Below are positions 23,679 through 33,456 of a stretch of DNA of 45,652 nucleotides, piece after piece. The stretch is taken from assembly GCA_903901915.1 (NCBI GenBank), contig CAIUSV010000054.1, positions 1-45,652 of the forward strand, written 5' to 3'. The translations under genes were made by a program, and so were the position numbers. The notes beneath the pieces were generated by a model. The model was not told the origin of the DNA. It did not search any database and saw only the letters and a program-made list of their open reading frames with translations. Position 1 is the stretch's first letter. Every line of letters starts with the position of its first letter. Source of the stretch: an uncultured Rhodospirillaceae bacterium. Lineage in GTDB: Bacteria > Pseudomonadota > Alphaproteobacteria > Rhodospirillales > Magnetospirillaceae.

Positions 23679-25015
23679 TGGCCGCCTACACCGACCCCCG
23701 CCCCTCCTCGGCCTACGACTTCGCCGGCGGCTACAACGCCGAGACCGCCACCGCCACGGCCCAGGAAACCGCCTGGATCGAGGTGATCCGCAAGATGGAG
23801 GAGGTCTATTCCGACCTCATCTCCTACGAAGTGGAACTGGAGGAGAAGAACACCGCCCTGGAGGAAGCCCAGCGCTTCATCAACTCGGTGCTGTCGGCGG
23901 TATCGGACATCCTGATCGTCTGCGACCAGAAGGGCCACATCCAGCAGGTCAATCTGGCCTTCATCCAGCTCACCGGCTTTGCCGAAGTCGATCTGTTCGA
24001 GCGCCGGCTTGACGAGGTGTTGGCCGACGGGGCCGAAACCCTGCGGCTATACAGCTGGATCGATTCCGGCGAGGGCCGCGACCGCGAGGTCCGCTTCCGC
24101 TCGGCCGATGGCGGCGTCACCGACCCGGTGGCGCTCAACTGCGCCACCCGCCTCGACCATCACGGCCTGCCCGCCGGCACCGTGCTCACCGGCCGCCCGG
24201 TGGGCGAACTGCGCCGCGCCTACGAGGCGCTGAAGACGGCGCAGGCGCAGCTGGTGCATCAGGAGAAAATGGCGTCGCTGGGACGCCTGATCGCCGGGGT
24301 TGCCCATGAACTGAACAACCCGATCAGCTTCGTCTACGGCAATGTCCATGCCCTGTCCAAATATTCCGGCCGCATCGCCGCCTATCTCGACGCCATCCAC
24401 GGCAATTGCGGCGAGGCCGAGCGGGAAGCCCTGCGCAAGTCGCTGCGCATCGACGAGACCATGGCCGACCTTCCCGCCCTGATCGACGGCACCGCCGAGG
24501 GCGCCCAGCGGGTCGCCGACATCGTCCGCAGCCTGAAGCGCCTGTCGTTCTCCAATGCCGGCGATTCCGAGGTTTTCGACCTGGGCGAGGTGATGACCAA
24601 GGCGGTGCAATGGTCGGCCTCGGGCAGTCGCGGCGGCGCGGCGGTGGGCATCGAACCGGCCGACAAGCTGCCGGTGCGCGGCAATGCCGGCCAGTTACAT
24701 CAGGTGGTGATCAATCTGGTGGAAAACGCCCTGGACGCCGTCTCGGGCCGCACCGGCGGCCGCGTCTCGGTGGATGGCGCCGTGCTGGGCGACCAGGTGG
24801 TGCTGACCGTCGAGGATAACGGGCCCGGCATACCGGACGAGACCCTGACCAAGGTGTTCGACCCGTTCTATACCACCAAGCCGGTGGGCAAGGGCACCGG
24901 GCTGGGACTGTGGATCTCGTACGGCATCATCCGCGACCATGGCGGTTCGCTGGAAGCCTCCAACCGCCCCGGCGGCGGCGCCCGCTTCACCGTGCGGCTG
25001 CCTGCCGCCCTCTAG
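23678..25015 (+). CDS. hupT: HupT/HoxJ-like sensor histidine kinase
   Basis: A 445-residue soluble kinase with no membrane segment. It has a coiled-coil start (YEVELEEKNTALEEAQRFIN), a PAS domain (ILIVCDQKGHIQQVNLAFIQLTGF), HisKA (KMASLGRLIAGVAHELNNPISFVYGN; phospho-His in AHELNNP) and HATPase (NLVENALDA, DNGPGIPD, GKGTGLGLWISYGI). It pairs with HupR; in Rhodobacter the HupT/HupUV/HupR chain represses hydrogenase without H2, with HupT phosphorylating HupR. The start at ATG 23678 overlaps the hupR stop (TGATG); GTG 23675 is an alternative. Its stop TAG (25013-25015) lies directly beside the CTAG at which an IS481 element inserted, so the gene is intact. Confidence 0.85.
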   Translation: MAAYTDPRPSSAYDFAGGYNAETATATAQETAWIEVIRKMEEVYSDLISYEVELEEKNTALEEAQRFINSVLSAVSDILIVCDQKGHIQQVNLAFIQLTGFAEVDLFERRLDEVLADGAETLRLYSWIDSGEGRDREVRFRSADGGVTDPVALNCATRLDHHGLPAGTVLTGRPVGELRRAYEALKTAQAQLVHQEKMASLGRLIAGVAHELNNPISFVYGNVHALSKYSGRIAAYLDAIHGNCGEAEREALRKSLRIDETMADLPALIDGTAEGAQRVADIVRSLKRLSFSNAGDSEVFDLGEVMTKAVQWSASGSRGGAAVGIEPADKLPVRGNAGQLHQVVINLVENALDAVSGRTGGRVSVDGAVLGDQVVLTVEDNGPGIPDETLTKVFDPFYTTKPVGKGTGLGLWISYGIIRDHGGSLEASNRPGGGARFTVRLPAAL

Positions 25016-25984
25016 CTAGATGTGGAGTCGCAAGACGTTGTCCCCGGTCAGACCGAGTCGGCTGATTGGTGTCTGCGCCTTGAGGCTACCATGGGGCCGA
25101 TGCCAATTGTAGCGATGGAGCCATCGCGGCAGTTCATCGGCGCGGTCATTTGAGGTTTGGTAGGCTTGGGCGTATGCCCACTCACGCAAGGCCGTCTGGA
25201 TGAAACGCTCGGCTTTGCCGTTGGTCTTGGGGGTGTATGGCTTGGTCCGGACGTGCCTCAACCCGTGGCGAGCGCAGGCCTCGCGGAAGGCGAAGGACTT
25301 GTAGCACGGGCCGTTGTCGGTCATGACGCGGCTGACCGTCACCCCAAGTCCCTTGTAATAGGCCAAGGCGGCTTCCAGGAAGGCAACGGCGCTTTCCTTC
25401 TTCTCGTCGGGCATGATCTGCGAGAAGGCAATGCGGGAGGCGTCGTCGATGCAGACGTGGACGAATTCCCAGCCAGGGCCACAGCCTCGGCTGCGGTCGT
25501 TGGCCTGGCCGGTGCGGTCACCGGTGATGCGATGGCCGATCTTGGTGAAGCGGCCCAGCTTCTTGATGTCGATGTGGATCATGTCGCCGGGAGCATCATG
25601 CTCGTAGCGGCGCACCGGCTCGACCGGATCCAGTGACTTCAGCCGGTTCATGCCAAGGCGGGACAGGATGCGGAACACCGTGGCCTTGGATACGCCGACC
25701 GTGGCGGCGATCTCGCCTCCCGTCCGGCGCCGGCGCCGCAGAACCGCTATCTGCTCGGCAAGGGCGGCAGGCGTTGATGCCGGAGACCGATGCGGACGCG
25801 AGGAGCGGTCGAGCAGGCCGGGCTTGCCCTCGGATCGGTAACGTGACACCCACTTGCGCACCGTGCTGAGACTCACGCCCATATCGCTGGCCACCGACTG
25901 CGGCCTTTGCCCCTCATCGACGACACGGCGAACCAGAATCTCTCGACCGGTCGGCGTCAGAACGGCATTCTGGTGGATGCCCAT
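25016..25984 (-). CDS. IS481-family transposase
   Basis: A 322-residue DDE transposase. The N-terminal helix-turn-helix (QSVASDMGVSLSTVRKWVSRYRSEG) is followed by a second HTH (EIAATVGVSKATVFRILSRLG) and an rve-type catalytic core with Asp in MIHIDIKKLG, Asp in VMTDNGPC and Glu in TNGKAERFIQ; the last two are separated by exactly 35 residues (DD35E). The start at ATG 25984 (MGIHQNAVL) gives the usual length. The reading frame runs through the element end: the last codons RLHI end in the terminal repeat, and the stop TAG is supplied by the flanking CTAG target. The gene looks intact and so may be active. Confidence 0.93.
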   Translation of the reverse strand: MGIHQNAVLTPTGREILVRRVVDEGQRPQSVASDMGVSLSTVRKWVSRYRSEGKPGLLDRSSRPHRSPASTPAALAEQIAVLRRRRRTGGEIAATVGVSKATVFRILSRLGMNRLKSLDPVEPVRRYEHDAPGDMIHIDIKKLGRFTKIGHRITGDRTGQANDRSRGCGPGWEFVHVCIDDASRIAFSQIMPDEKKESAVAFLEAALAYYKGLGVTVSRVMTDNGPCYKSFAFREACARHGLRHVRTKPYTPKTNGKAERFIQTALREWAYAQAYQTSNDRADELPRWLHRYNWHRPHGSLKAQTPISRLGLTGDNVLRLHI

Positions 25985-26068
25985 TCGATCTCTCCCTGGA
26001 TAGCCAAAGTCTCGCAACTTCAGCTTGCTCGCTTCAGATCGAGTGGGCAACCTCCTGAGACTTCACAT
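25020..26068 (-). mobile_element. IS481-family insertion sequence, complete, 1049 bp
   Basis: The ends are imperfect inverted repeats: left ATGTGGAGTCGCAAGACGTT and right (reverse complement) ATGTGAAGTCTCAGGAGGTT, which match at 20 of the first 26 bases. The element is flanked on both sides by CTAG (25016-25019 and 26069-26072), consistent with the NCTAGN target known for IS481. The insertion lies between the stop codons of hupT and a convergent chemoreceptor gene, so neither is broken. The transposase fills nearly the whole element. Confidence 0.88.
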
Positions 26069-27751
26069 CTAGGCGGTGCGGACGTCGTTCAGGAACTTCC
26101 GCACTTCGCCTTCCAGCGTCGCCGTGTGGTCGGTCAGGCTGCGGGACGAGGACAGGACCAGGGCGGCGGCCGCGCCGGTCTCGGCCGCCGCAGCGGTCAC
26201 GCCGCCGATGTTTTCCACCGCGTCCTGGGTGCCGATGGCGGCCTGCTGGACGTTGCGGGCGATCTCGCCGGTGGCGGCCGACTGCTCCTCGACCGCCGCG
26301 GCGATGGCGTCGGCGATGTGGTTGATTTCGCCGATGCGGCTGACGATGCCCCGGATGGCATCGACCGCCTGGGCGGTGGCACCCTGCACCGCGCCGATCT
26401 GTGCCGAGATTTCCTCGGTCGCCCGCGCGGTCTGGTTGGCGAGGTGTTTGACTTCGTTGGCGACCACGGCGAAGCCCTTGCCCGCGTCTCCGGCCCGTGC
26501 CGCCTCGATGGTGGCGTTCAGCGCCAGCAGATTGGTCTGGCTGGCGATGTCGTTGATGAGATGGATCACCTCGCTGATCTTGGCCGAACTGTCCGCCAGC
26601 CCCGTGACGATGTCGCTGGTGGTTTCCGCCTCGGCGGCGGCTGTGCGGGCGGTAAGGCTGGATTGCTCGACCTGGCGGCTGATTTCGCCGATGGAGGCGC
26701 TCAGCTGCTCGGCCGCCGCCGCCACCGTCTGGACGTTGGACGATGCCCGTTCGGTGGCCTCGCCCACATGGGTTGCCTGTAAGGTCGTCTGCTCGGCATT
26801 GGCGCTCATGGACGAGGCGGTCGATTCCAGCCGGGTGGTCGCGCTGGTCATGGTCGCCAGCATGTCCGCCGCCACGCCCTCGAAGCCCAGGGACAGATTC
26901 TCGATGAGGCTTGCCCGCTTTTCCCGCGCCTCCACCGCGGCTTCCTCCCGCTCCTCCAGGCGGCGGCGTTCGACGGCATGCTGGCGGAATACCAGGACGG
27001 CCCTGGCGATGTCGCCGACTTCGTCCCTGCGGCCGGCGCCGGTGACGTCGACGCCGATGTCGCCGTCGGCCAGACGTTGCATGACCTGGATGATGTTGGC
27101 CACCGGGGCGTTGATCGAGCGGACCAGCATCAGCACCATCGTCACCACGGCGGCGGTCAATGCCGCCGACAGGCCCAGGACCAGAAGCTTGGTCAGCCTT
27201 TCGCTGGCGGCGGCGGCGGCCTCGGTTTCCTTGCTCAGCTTGTCCGACGTGGCCACCACGCCGTCGATGGCGGTGCGGTGGAGTTCATAGGCCGCCGTCA
27301 TGTCCCGGAAGGCCGCCAGGGCGCCGGCACGATCTCCCCGGGTCAGCGCCGGCAGAAAGGCGGTGTCGGCGATATCGTAGAACCGTGCCGCCGGGGCGTA
27401 GGAACGGGTCAGCAGACCGTCGGCCACCGAGGGTGGTAGTCGCGTGTCGGACCAGAATCCGTGGCGGTCGAAATAGTCCTGCTTCAGATGCTCCAGGCGG
27501 GCCTTGACGGCGGCGACCTCGGATGCGTCGGCCTCCAGAGCCTTGGCCGCCACCAGATAGGATTCCAGGATGTATTCCGGCGGCGGCAGGATGTCGGCGA
27601 CCAGATCCTTGACCAGGATGATGCTGGCGTATACCGGTCCGTTGACCTTCAGGGTGTTGAAGGCCGTCCACCAACTGGCCACGATTGCGGCGATGGCGAC
27701 GACCACCACCGCCGCCAGGGCGACCAGCTTGCCGCGAATTGTCCGGAACAT
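26069..27751 (-). CDS. Methyl-accepting chemotaxis protein
   Basis: A 560-residue chemoreceptor. TM1 (about 8-30), a ~160-residue periplasmic sensor of helical-bundle type, TM2 (about 190-210), HAMP ([30 protein letters not shown]), a long methylation helix, and the signalling hairpin [40 protein letters not shown]. It ends without a CheR-tethering pentapeptide. Start at ATG 27751 (MFRTIRGKL), with AAAGGAA upstream; ATG 27769 is less well supported. Its stop TAG lies inside the CTAG copied or flanked by the IS481 insertion. The ligand is unknown. Confidence 0.92.
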   Translation of the reverse strand: MFRTIRGKLVALAAVVVVAIAAIVASWWTAFNTLKVNGPVYASIILVKDLVADILPPPEYILESYLVAAKALEADASEVAAVKARLEHLKQDYFDRHGFWSDTRLPPSVADGLLTRSYAPAARFYDIADTAFLPALTRGDRAGALAAFRDMTAAYELHRTAIDGVVATSDKLSKETEAAAAASERLTKLLVLGLSAALTAAVVTMVLMLVRSINAPVANIIQVMQRLADGDIGVDVTGAGRRDEVGDIARAVLVFRQHAVERRRLEEREEAAVEAREKRASLIENLSLGFEGVAADMLATMTSATTRLESTASSMSANAEQTTLQATHVGEATERASSNVQTVAAAAEQLSASIGEISRQVEQSSLTARTAAAEAETTSDIVTGLADSSAKISEVIHLINDIASQTNLLALNATIEAARAGDAGKGFAVVANEVKHLANQTARATEEISAQIGAVQGATAQAVDAIRGIVSRIGEINHIADAIAAAVEEQSAATGEIARNVQQAAIGTQDAVENIGGVTAAAAETGAAAALVLSSSRSLTDHTATLEGEVRKFLNDVRTA

Positions 27752-27886
27752 CGCCTGTTCCTTTCCCATCCCGATTGGATGATTCCAATATCCCGGTAGA
27801 GATTGTGGTTGGCGGTGTCGGACAAAGGCAAGGTCACGAAAGTGAATCGTCTCTTTGGCGGATCGCTCCGGAGGGTGGTCGGCCGG

Positions 27887-28621
27887 TCACTCCCGCACGC
27901 CGAATAGCAGGTAGTTGACGTCGATGTTGTCGGTCTCGCGCCACTCGTCGGAGAAGGGGGAATAGGCCATGCCGGAAAGTTGACGGACGGTGACGCCCTG
28001 GGTACGCAGCATGGCGGCGAATTCCGAGGGACGGACGAATTTACGCCAGTCGTGGGTGCCCTTGGGCAGCCAGCCCAGCACGTATTCGGCGCCGATCACC
28101 GCCAGGGCATAGGCCTTGGCGGTGCGGTTCAGGGTGGCGCCGACGAAGGCGCCGCCCGGCTTGAGCAGGCGGGCGGCGTGGCCGAGGAAGGCGGCGACGT
28201 CGGGGACGTGCTCGACCACCTCCATGCACAGCACCACGTCGAAGGGTTGGGACGGGTCGAGCGCCTCGGGGGTGGCGACACGGTAATCGACGGTGATGCC
28301 CGATTGGCTGGCGTGCAGGCTGGCGATCTTGATATTCTTGTCGCCGGCGTCGATGCCGGTGACGGCAAAGCCCATGGCGGCCAGCGGCTCGGACAGCAGA
28401 CCGCCGCCGCTGCCGACGTCGAGTAGCCGAAGCCCCTCGAACGGGCGTTCCGCCGAAGCGTCACGGCCGAAATGGGCGGCGAAATGGCGGCGCATGAAAT
28501 CCAGGCGAACCGGGTTGAACCGGTGCAATGGCTTGAATTTGCCATGGGGGTCCCACCATGCCTCGGCCATGGCGGTGAACTTGGCGATCTCGTCCGGTGA
28601 AGCGGTGCCGCCTCTGTCCAT
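27887..28621 (-). CDS. ubiG: Ubiquinone biosynthesis O-methyltransferase UbiG
   Basis: SAM-dependent methyltransferase that performs both O-methylations of ubiquinone biosynthesis. The 244-residue protein has the UbiG start [33 protein letters not shown], motif [35 protein letters not shown], and the C-terminal [14 protein letters not shown]...[11 protein letters not shown]. The start at ATG 28621 has GAGGAGAG upstream. It is divergent from lysC, with its own promoter-like sequence at 28666-28694. Confidence 0.94.
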   Translation of the reverse strand: MDRGGTASPDEIAKFTAMAEAWWDPHGKFKPLHRFNPVRLDFMRRHFAAHFGRDASAERPFEGLRLLDVGSGGGLLSEPLAAMGFAVTGIDAGDKNIKIASLHASQSGITVDYRVATPEALDPSQPFDVVLCMEVVEHVPDVAAFLGHAARLLKPGGAFVGATLNRTAKAYALAVIGAEYVLGWLPKGTHDWRKFVRPSEFAAMLRTQGVTVRQLSGMAYSPFSDEWRETDNIDVNYLLFGVRE

Positions 28622-28665
28622 AAAACCACTCTCCTCAGGTAGCCTTGCGTCCAAACTTACGGCAG

Positions 28666-28694
28666 AGTATGAATACGCGCCCTTCCGGCGGCAA
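28666..28694 (-). promoter_or_regulatory. Candidate ubiG promoter
   Basis: On the minus strand TTGCCG (28689-28694), a 17-base spacer and CATACT (28666-28671), about 45 bases before the ubiG start. Confidence 0.4.
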
Positions 28695-28771
28695 CCGGGC
28701 ATTGTGAAAGATTTCCAGAACCGACCCGTGGCGTCTCGCGTGATTGGCGCCCGGCAAAAAAGGGTTTCTTC

Positions 28772-29992
28772 ATGGCACGCATCGTAATGAAATTCGGCGG
28801 AACTTCGGTCGCCGACATCGATCGCATCAAGAATGTGGCCAATCGCGTCCGGCGCGAGGTCGAGGCCGGCAACGAGGTCGCGGTGGTGGTTTCGGCCATG
28901 TCGGGCGCCACCAATCAACTGGTGGCGTGGTGCAATCAGGTGGCGCCGCTGCAGGATCAGCGCGAATACGACACCGTGGTCGCCACCGGCGAGCAGGTGA
29001 CCATCGGCCTTCTGGCCATGGCATTGCAGGAGTTGGGGCAGGCGGCGCGGTCGTGGTGCGGCTGGCAGCTTCCCATCCATACCGACGGCGTCCACGGCAA
29101 GGCGCGCATCATGTCCATCGAGACCGAGGATATGATCCGGCGCATGCAGGCGGGCGAGGTGGCGGTGGTCGCCGGCTTCCAGGGCGTCGCCCCCGACGGG
29201 CGGATCTCGACGCTGGGGCGCGGCGGCTCGGACACCTCGGCGGTGGCGCTGGCGGCGGCGCTGAAGGCGGATCGCTGCGACATTTATACCGACGTGGACG
29301 GCGTCTACACCACCGACCCCCGGATCGTGACCAAGGCGAGGAAGCTCGACAAGATCACCTACGAGGAGATGCTGGAGCTGGCTTCGGTCGGCGCCAAGGT
29401 GCTACAGACCCGTTCGGTCGAGATGGCCATGAAGCACCGTGTCCGGGTGCAGGTGCTGTCGAGCTTCGAGGATAAACCCGGCACTCTCGTTTGCGATGAG
29501 GATGAGATCGTGGAAAAGGAACTGGTGAGCGGCATCGCCTATAGCCGCGACGAGGCGAAGGTCACCCTGGTGCGCGTGTCGGATCGTCCCGGCGTGGCGG
29601 CGGCCATCTTCGGGCCGCTGGCGGAAGCGGCGGTCAACGTCGACATGATCGTCCAGAACGTGTCGGAGGATGGCAAGTCCACCGACCTGACGTTCACGGT
29701 CGGCAACGCCGACCTGGAGCGGGCCAAGAAGGTGTTGAACGATGCCAAGGGCACGCTGGGCTTCGAGCGGATGGTGGCCGATCCCAACGTGGTCAAGGTC
29801 TCGGTGATCGGCGTCGGCATGCGCAGCCACGCCGGCATCGCCCAGAAGATGTTCCAGACCCTTGCGGCCGAGGGCATCAATATCCAGGTGATTTCAACGT
29901 CCGAGATCAAGATCAGCGTTCTGATCGAGGAGAAGTACACCGAACTGGCGCTGCGTGCGCTGCATGCCGCCTACGGTCTGGACGCCGCTTAA
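28772..29992 (+). CDS. lysC: Aspartate kinase LysC
   Basis: First step of the aspartate pathway (Lys, Thr, Met, diaminopimelate). The 406-residue single-function enzyme has the N-terminal [17 protein letters not shown]-type motif [18 protein letters not shown], the catalytic [16 protein letters not shown], and two C-terminal ACT domains (from about residue 265: [20 protein letters not shown] and [20 protein letters not shown]) that bind the feedback inhibitor (Lys, often with Thr). Start ATG 28772. It leads a co-directional run (oxidoreductase, ptsP), with a 31-base gap to the next gene. Confidence 0.96.
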   Translation: MARIVMKFGGTSVADIDRIKNVANRVRREVEAGNEVAVVVSAMSGATNQLVAWCNQVAPLQDQREYDTVVATGEQVTIGLLAMALQELGQAARSWCGWQLPIHTDGVHGKARIMSIETEDMIRRMQAGEVAVVAGFQGVAPDGRISTLGRGGSDTSAVALAAALKADRCDIYTDVDGVYTTDPRIVTKARKLDKITYEEMLELASVGAKVLQTRSVEMAMKHRVRVQVLSSFEDKPGTLVCDEDEIVEKELVSGIAYSRDEAKVTLVRVSDRPGVAAAIFGPLAEAAVNVDMIVQNVSEDGKSTDLTFTVGNADLERAKKVLNDAKGTLGFERMVADPNVVKVSVIGVGMRSHAGIAQKMFQTLAAEGINIQVISTSEIKISVLIEEKYTELALRALHAAYGLDAA

Positions 29993-30023
29993 AGTCACCC
30001 GTCGGATCCTGCCAGGGGTTTTC

Positions 30024-31064
30024 ATGGAAAAGGCGAGGCAGCGGCTCGAACATTTGTGGCGCCGGGGGCGGGAGTTTCTCGGCACCGACTACGCCATCAT
30101 GGGCGGGGCGATGTCGTGGATCTCGGAACGCAATCTGGTCGCCGCCATCTCCAATGGCGGCGGCTTCGGCGTGCTGGCCTGCGGTTCGATGACGCCGGCC
30201 CTGCTGGCCGAGGAGATCCGCGCCACCCAGGAACTGACGCTGCGGCCGTTCGGCGTCAATCTGATCACCCTGCATCCCCAGCTCGAAGCCCTGATCGACG
30301 TCTGTGGCGAGATGGAGGTCGGCCATGTCGTCCTCGCCGGCGGCTTGCCCACCGGTGCGGCGATCAAGCGGGCCAAGGATACCGGCGCCAAGGTGATCTG
30401 CTTTGCTCCCGCCGTGGTGTTGGCGAAAAAGCTCTTGCGTTCGGGGGTCGATGCCCTGGTCATCGAGGGCACCGAGGCCGGCGGTCATATCGGTCCGGTG
30501 GCGACCAGCGTGCTGGCCCAGGAAATCCTGCCGGTGATCGATGCCGTGCCGGTGTTCGCCGCCGGCGGCATCGGTCGGGGCGAGGCCATCCTGTCTCTGC
30601 TGGAAATGGGGGCGGCGGGATGCCAACTCGGCACCCGCTTCGTCTGCGCCACCGAATGTATCGCCCATCCCAACTTCAAGCGGGCGTTCATCCGCGCCGC
30701 CGCGCGCGATGCCGTCCCCAGCGTTCAGGTCGATCTGCAATTTCCGGTGATTCCGGTGCGGGCGCTGGGCAATAACGCTACGCGGCGGTTCGTCGAATTC
30801 CAGATGGAGGTGATCGCCCGCTTCCGCGCCGGCGAGATAGAGCAGAAGGAAGCCCAGCTTCAGATCGAGCACTTCTGGGCCGGAGCCCTGAAACGCGCGG
30901 TGATTGACGGCGATATCGAGAATGGGTCGCTGATGGCCGGGCAGAGCGTCGGTCTGGTCACCCGCGAGCAGCCCACCGTCGATATTCTCGCGGAACTGGT
31001 GGAGCAGGCCCTGGCCGCCCTGGTGGCGAGGGAGGGGCCGGTTTCGACCTTGGCCCGATGCTGA
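30024..31064 (+). CDS. Nitronate monooxygenase / FabK-like flavoprotein
   Basis: A 346-residue FMN-binding TIM-barrel protein of the 2-nitropropane dioxygenase superfamily. Seen: IMGGAMSWISERNLVAAISNGGGFGVLA at the start, GVNLITLHPQ, DALVIEGTEAGGHIGP (catalytic His loop region), FAAGGIGRGEAILSLLEMGAAGCQLGTRFVC, and a C-terminal lid. Such enzymes either oxidise nitronates or act as FabK-type enoyl-ACP reductases, and the sequence alone does not decide. The start at ATG 30024 has AGGGG upstream. It follows lysC by 31 bases and is followed by ptsP 10 bases on, so co-transcription is likely. Confidence 0.87.
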   Translation: MEKARQRLEHLWRRGREFLGTDYAIMGGAMSWISERNLVAAISNGGGFGVLACGSMTPALLAEEIRATQELTLRPFGVNLITLHPQLEALIDVCGEMEVGHVVLAGGLPTGAAIKRAKDTGAKVICFAPAVVLAKKLLRSGVDALVIEGTEAGGHIGPVATSVLAQEILPVIDAVPVFAAGGIGRGEAILSLLEMGAAGCQLGTRFVCATECIAHPNFKRAFIRAAARDAVPSVQVDLQFPVIPVRALGNNATRRFVEFQMEVIARFRAGEIEQKEAQLQIEHFWAGALKRAVIDGDIENGSLMAGQSVGLVTREQPTVDILAELVEQALAALVAREGPVSTLARC

Positions 31065-31074
31065 GGCCCGGCTG

Positions 31075-33342
31075 ATGCAGGGCGCAGGTATGACCTCGGT
31101 GTCGCGACGGCTGCTCGGGCGGCTGCGCGATGTCATGGCCGGCAGCGGTTCGGCGCAGAACCGCCTCGATAAGGTGGTGACGCTGATCGCCGCCGACATG
31201 GTGGCCGAGGTGTGCTCGTGCTACGTCATGCGCGCCGGCGAGGTGCTGGAGCTGTTCTCCACCGAGGGCCTCAAGAAGGAATCGGTGCATCAGACCCGCC
31301 TGCGGGTGGGCGAGGGCCTGGTGGGCGATATCGCCGCCCACGCCCGACCGCTGGCCCTGGCCGATGCCCAGGCACACCCCAATTTCGTCTTCCGGCCCGA
31401 GACGGGCGAAGAGATCTTCCACTCGCTGATGGGCGTGCCCATCATCCGCGGCGCCCGCGTGGTCGGGGTCCTGGTGGTGCAGAACCGCACCATGCGGCAC
31501 TACACCGACGAAGAGATGGAGACGCTCGAAACGGTGGCCATGGTGCTGGCCGAGCTGGTGGCCTCGGGCGAGCTGGTGGACCGTGCCGAACTGGTCCCGG
31601 TTGACGGCAACGCCCTGCTGCCGCTGCGGTTGGATGGCGTCAAGCTCAACGGCGGAGTCGGCCTGGGTGTCGCCGTGCTGCACCGCCCCCGCATCACCAT
31701 CCGCCGGCTGGTGGCCGAAGACCCCGATGTCGAGGCCGAGCGCCTGAAGAAGGCACTGGCCAGTATCCGCTCGGCGCTGGAGGAACTGTTTTCGCGGCCC
31801 GAGATGCGTGACGGCGAGCATCGCGACGTGCTTGAGACCTACCGCATGTTCACCGAGGACACCGGTTGGCTCAACCGTATCGGCGAGGCCATCCGCACCG
31901 GCCTTACCGCCGAGGCGGCGGTGCAGAAGGTCCATGACGACACCCGCGCCCGCATGAGCCAGATCGCCGATCCCTATCTGCGCGAGCGCATGCACGATTT
32001 CGAGGATCTGGCCAACCGGCTGCTGCTGCGTCTGTCGGGAGACGAGGACGGAACCCCGCGTCCCGAACTGCCCGAGGCCGCCATCCTGATCGGGCGCAAC
32101 CTGGGGCCGATGGAGTTGTTCGACTACGACCCCAAGCGCCTGCGCGGCCTGGTGCTGGAGGAAGGCTCGGCCACTTCGCACGTCGCCATCGTCGCCCGGG
32201 CGCTGGATATCCCGGTGGTCGGCCGCGTCAAGGACGTGCTGGACAAGATCGAGCCGATGGATCAGGTGATCTGCGACGGCGACAGCGGTCAGGTGTTCAT
32301 CCGCCCGCCCGAGGATATCCGCGAGACCTTTGCCGAGGCGCTCAGTCAGCGTCAGTTGCGCTTGGCCGTCTACGCCCGTCTACGCGACCTGCCGGCGGTG
32401 ACGCGGGAAGGGGTGCGGATCGCCATCCACATGAATGCCGGCCTGCTGCTCGATCTGCAACATCTGCACGATTCGGGTGCCGACGGTATCGGTCTCTACC
32501 GTACCGAACTGCCGTTCATGGCGCGTTCGAGCCTGCCCGATGTGGCGGCGCAATCCCTGCTCTATCGCAAGATTCTCGATCAGGCAGAAGGCAAGCCGGT
32601 GGTGTTCCGCACCCTCGATGTCGGCGGCGACAAGGTGCTGCCTTACTGGAATCCCTATGACGAGGACAATCCGGCGTTGGGTTGGCGCTCGATCCGTATC
32701 ACCCTCGACCGGCCGGCGGTGATGCGTCACCAGCTTCGCGCCCTGCTGCGCGCCGCCGCCGGGCGCGAGCTGTCGGTGATGTTCCCGATGATCGCCGAGG
32801 TCGCCGAACTGATGCAGGCGCGCAAGATTCTCGATATCGAGGTGGCGCGCGAGGCCCGCATCGGCAATCCGCTGCCCGGCAAGCTGCTGGTCGGAACCAT
32901 GCTGGAAGTGCCGGCGCTGGCGCTGCAACTGGATGCCCTGCTGCCGCTGGTGGACTTCGTTTCGGTCGGCACCAACGACCTGACCCAGTTCCTGTTCGCG
33001 GTCGATCGCGGTAATCCCCGCATCGCCGAGCGTTACGATACCCTGGCCCCGACCATGATCCGCTTCATGCGCTATGTCGCGGCTAAATGCCGTGAATACG
33101 GCGTGTCGCTGTCGGTGTGCGGCGAAATGGCCGGCCGGCCGCTGGAAGCCATGGCGCTGATCGGCGTCGGCATCCGCTCGCTGTCGGTGTCGGCTCCCGC
33201 CATCGGCGCGGTCAAGACCATGGTCCGCAGTCTCGACGTGGTGGCGCTGGAAGCCTATCTGGAGACCTTGTTGGAGTCGCCCGATCACAGCTTGCGCGGC
33301 AAGCTACGGAGCTTTGCCCAGGATCACGACATCGCGCTGTGA
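31075..33342 (+). CDS. ptsP: Phosphoenolpyruvate-protein phosphotransferase PtsP (EI-Ntr)
   Basis: Enzyme I of the nitrogen phosphotransferase system: takes phosphate from PEP and passes it to NPr, which controls nitrogen and potassium metabolism. The 755-residue protein has an N-terminal GAF domain (residues 20-165, which senses glutamine/2-oxoglutarate in the family), the phospho-His domain (GSATSHVAIVARALDIPVV; His near 369), and a PEP-binding TIM barrel (GIGLYRTELPFM, FRTLDVGGDKVLPY, VSVGTNDLTQF, and the catalytic Cys in SVCGEMAG near 683). Two starts are possible: ATG 31075 and ATG 31090. The lysC-ptsP linkage recurs in alphaproteobacteria. No npr or EIIA is in the window. Confidence 0.95.
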   Translation: MQGAGMTSVSRRLLGRLRDVMAGSGSAQNRLDKVVTLIAADMVAEVCSCYVMRAGEVLELFSTEGLKKESVHQTRLRVGEGLVGDIAAHARPLALADAQAHPNFVFRPETGEEIFHSLMGVPIIRGARVVGVLVVQNRTMRHYTDEEMETLETVAMVLAELVASGELVDRAELVPVDGNALLPLRLDGVKLNGGVGLGVAVLHRPRITIRRLVAEDPDVEAERLKKALASIRSALEELFSRPEMRDGEHRDVLETYRMFTEDTGWLNRIGEAIRTGLTAEAAVQKVHDDTRARMSQIADPYLRERMHDFEDLANRLLLRLSGDEDGTPRPELPEAAILIGRNLGPMELFDYDPKRLRGLVLEEGSATSHVAIVARALDIPVVGRVKDVLDKIEPMDQVICDGDSGQVFIRPPEDIRETFAEALSQRQLRLAVYARLRDLPAVTREGVRIAIHMNAGLLLDLQHLHDSGADGIGLYRTELPFMARSSLPDVAAQSLLYRKILDQAEGKPVVFRTLDVGGDKVLPYWNPYDEDNPALGWRSIRITLDRPAVMRHQLRALLRAAAGRELSVMFPMIAEVAELMQARKILDIEVAREARIGNPLPGKLLVGTMLEVPALALQLDALLPLVDFVSVGTNDLTQFLFAVDRGNPRIAERYDTLAPTMIRFMRYVAAKCREYGVSLSVCGEMAGRPLEAMALIGVGIRSLSVSAPAIGAVKTMVRSLDVVALEAYLETLLESPDHSLRGKLRSFAQDHDIAL

Positions 33343-33371
33343 CGACTTTGCCGTTCCCACCGGGCAGACGG

Positions 33372-33401
33372 TTGTCACCGCCCGGCGGGATTTGGTACTA
33401 A
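33372..33401 (+). promoter_or_regulatory. Candidate promoter upstream of the rodZ-like gene
   Basis: TTGTCA (33372-33377), an 18-base spacer and TACTAA (33396-33401), 56 bases before the TTG start. Plausible but not strong. Confidence 0.3.
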
Positions 33402-33456
33402 GGGGGGCGCGTTTACCGGTTCGGGGTGTCCCGACTGACGAAAAGGTTTATCCACC

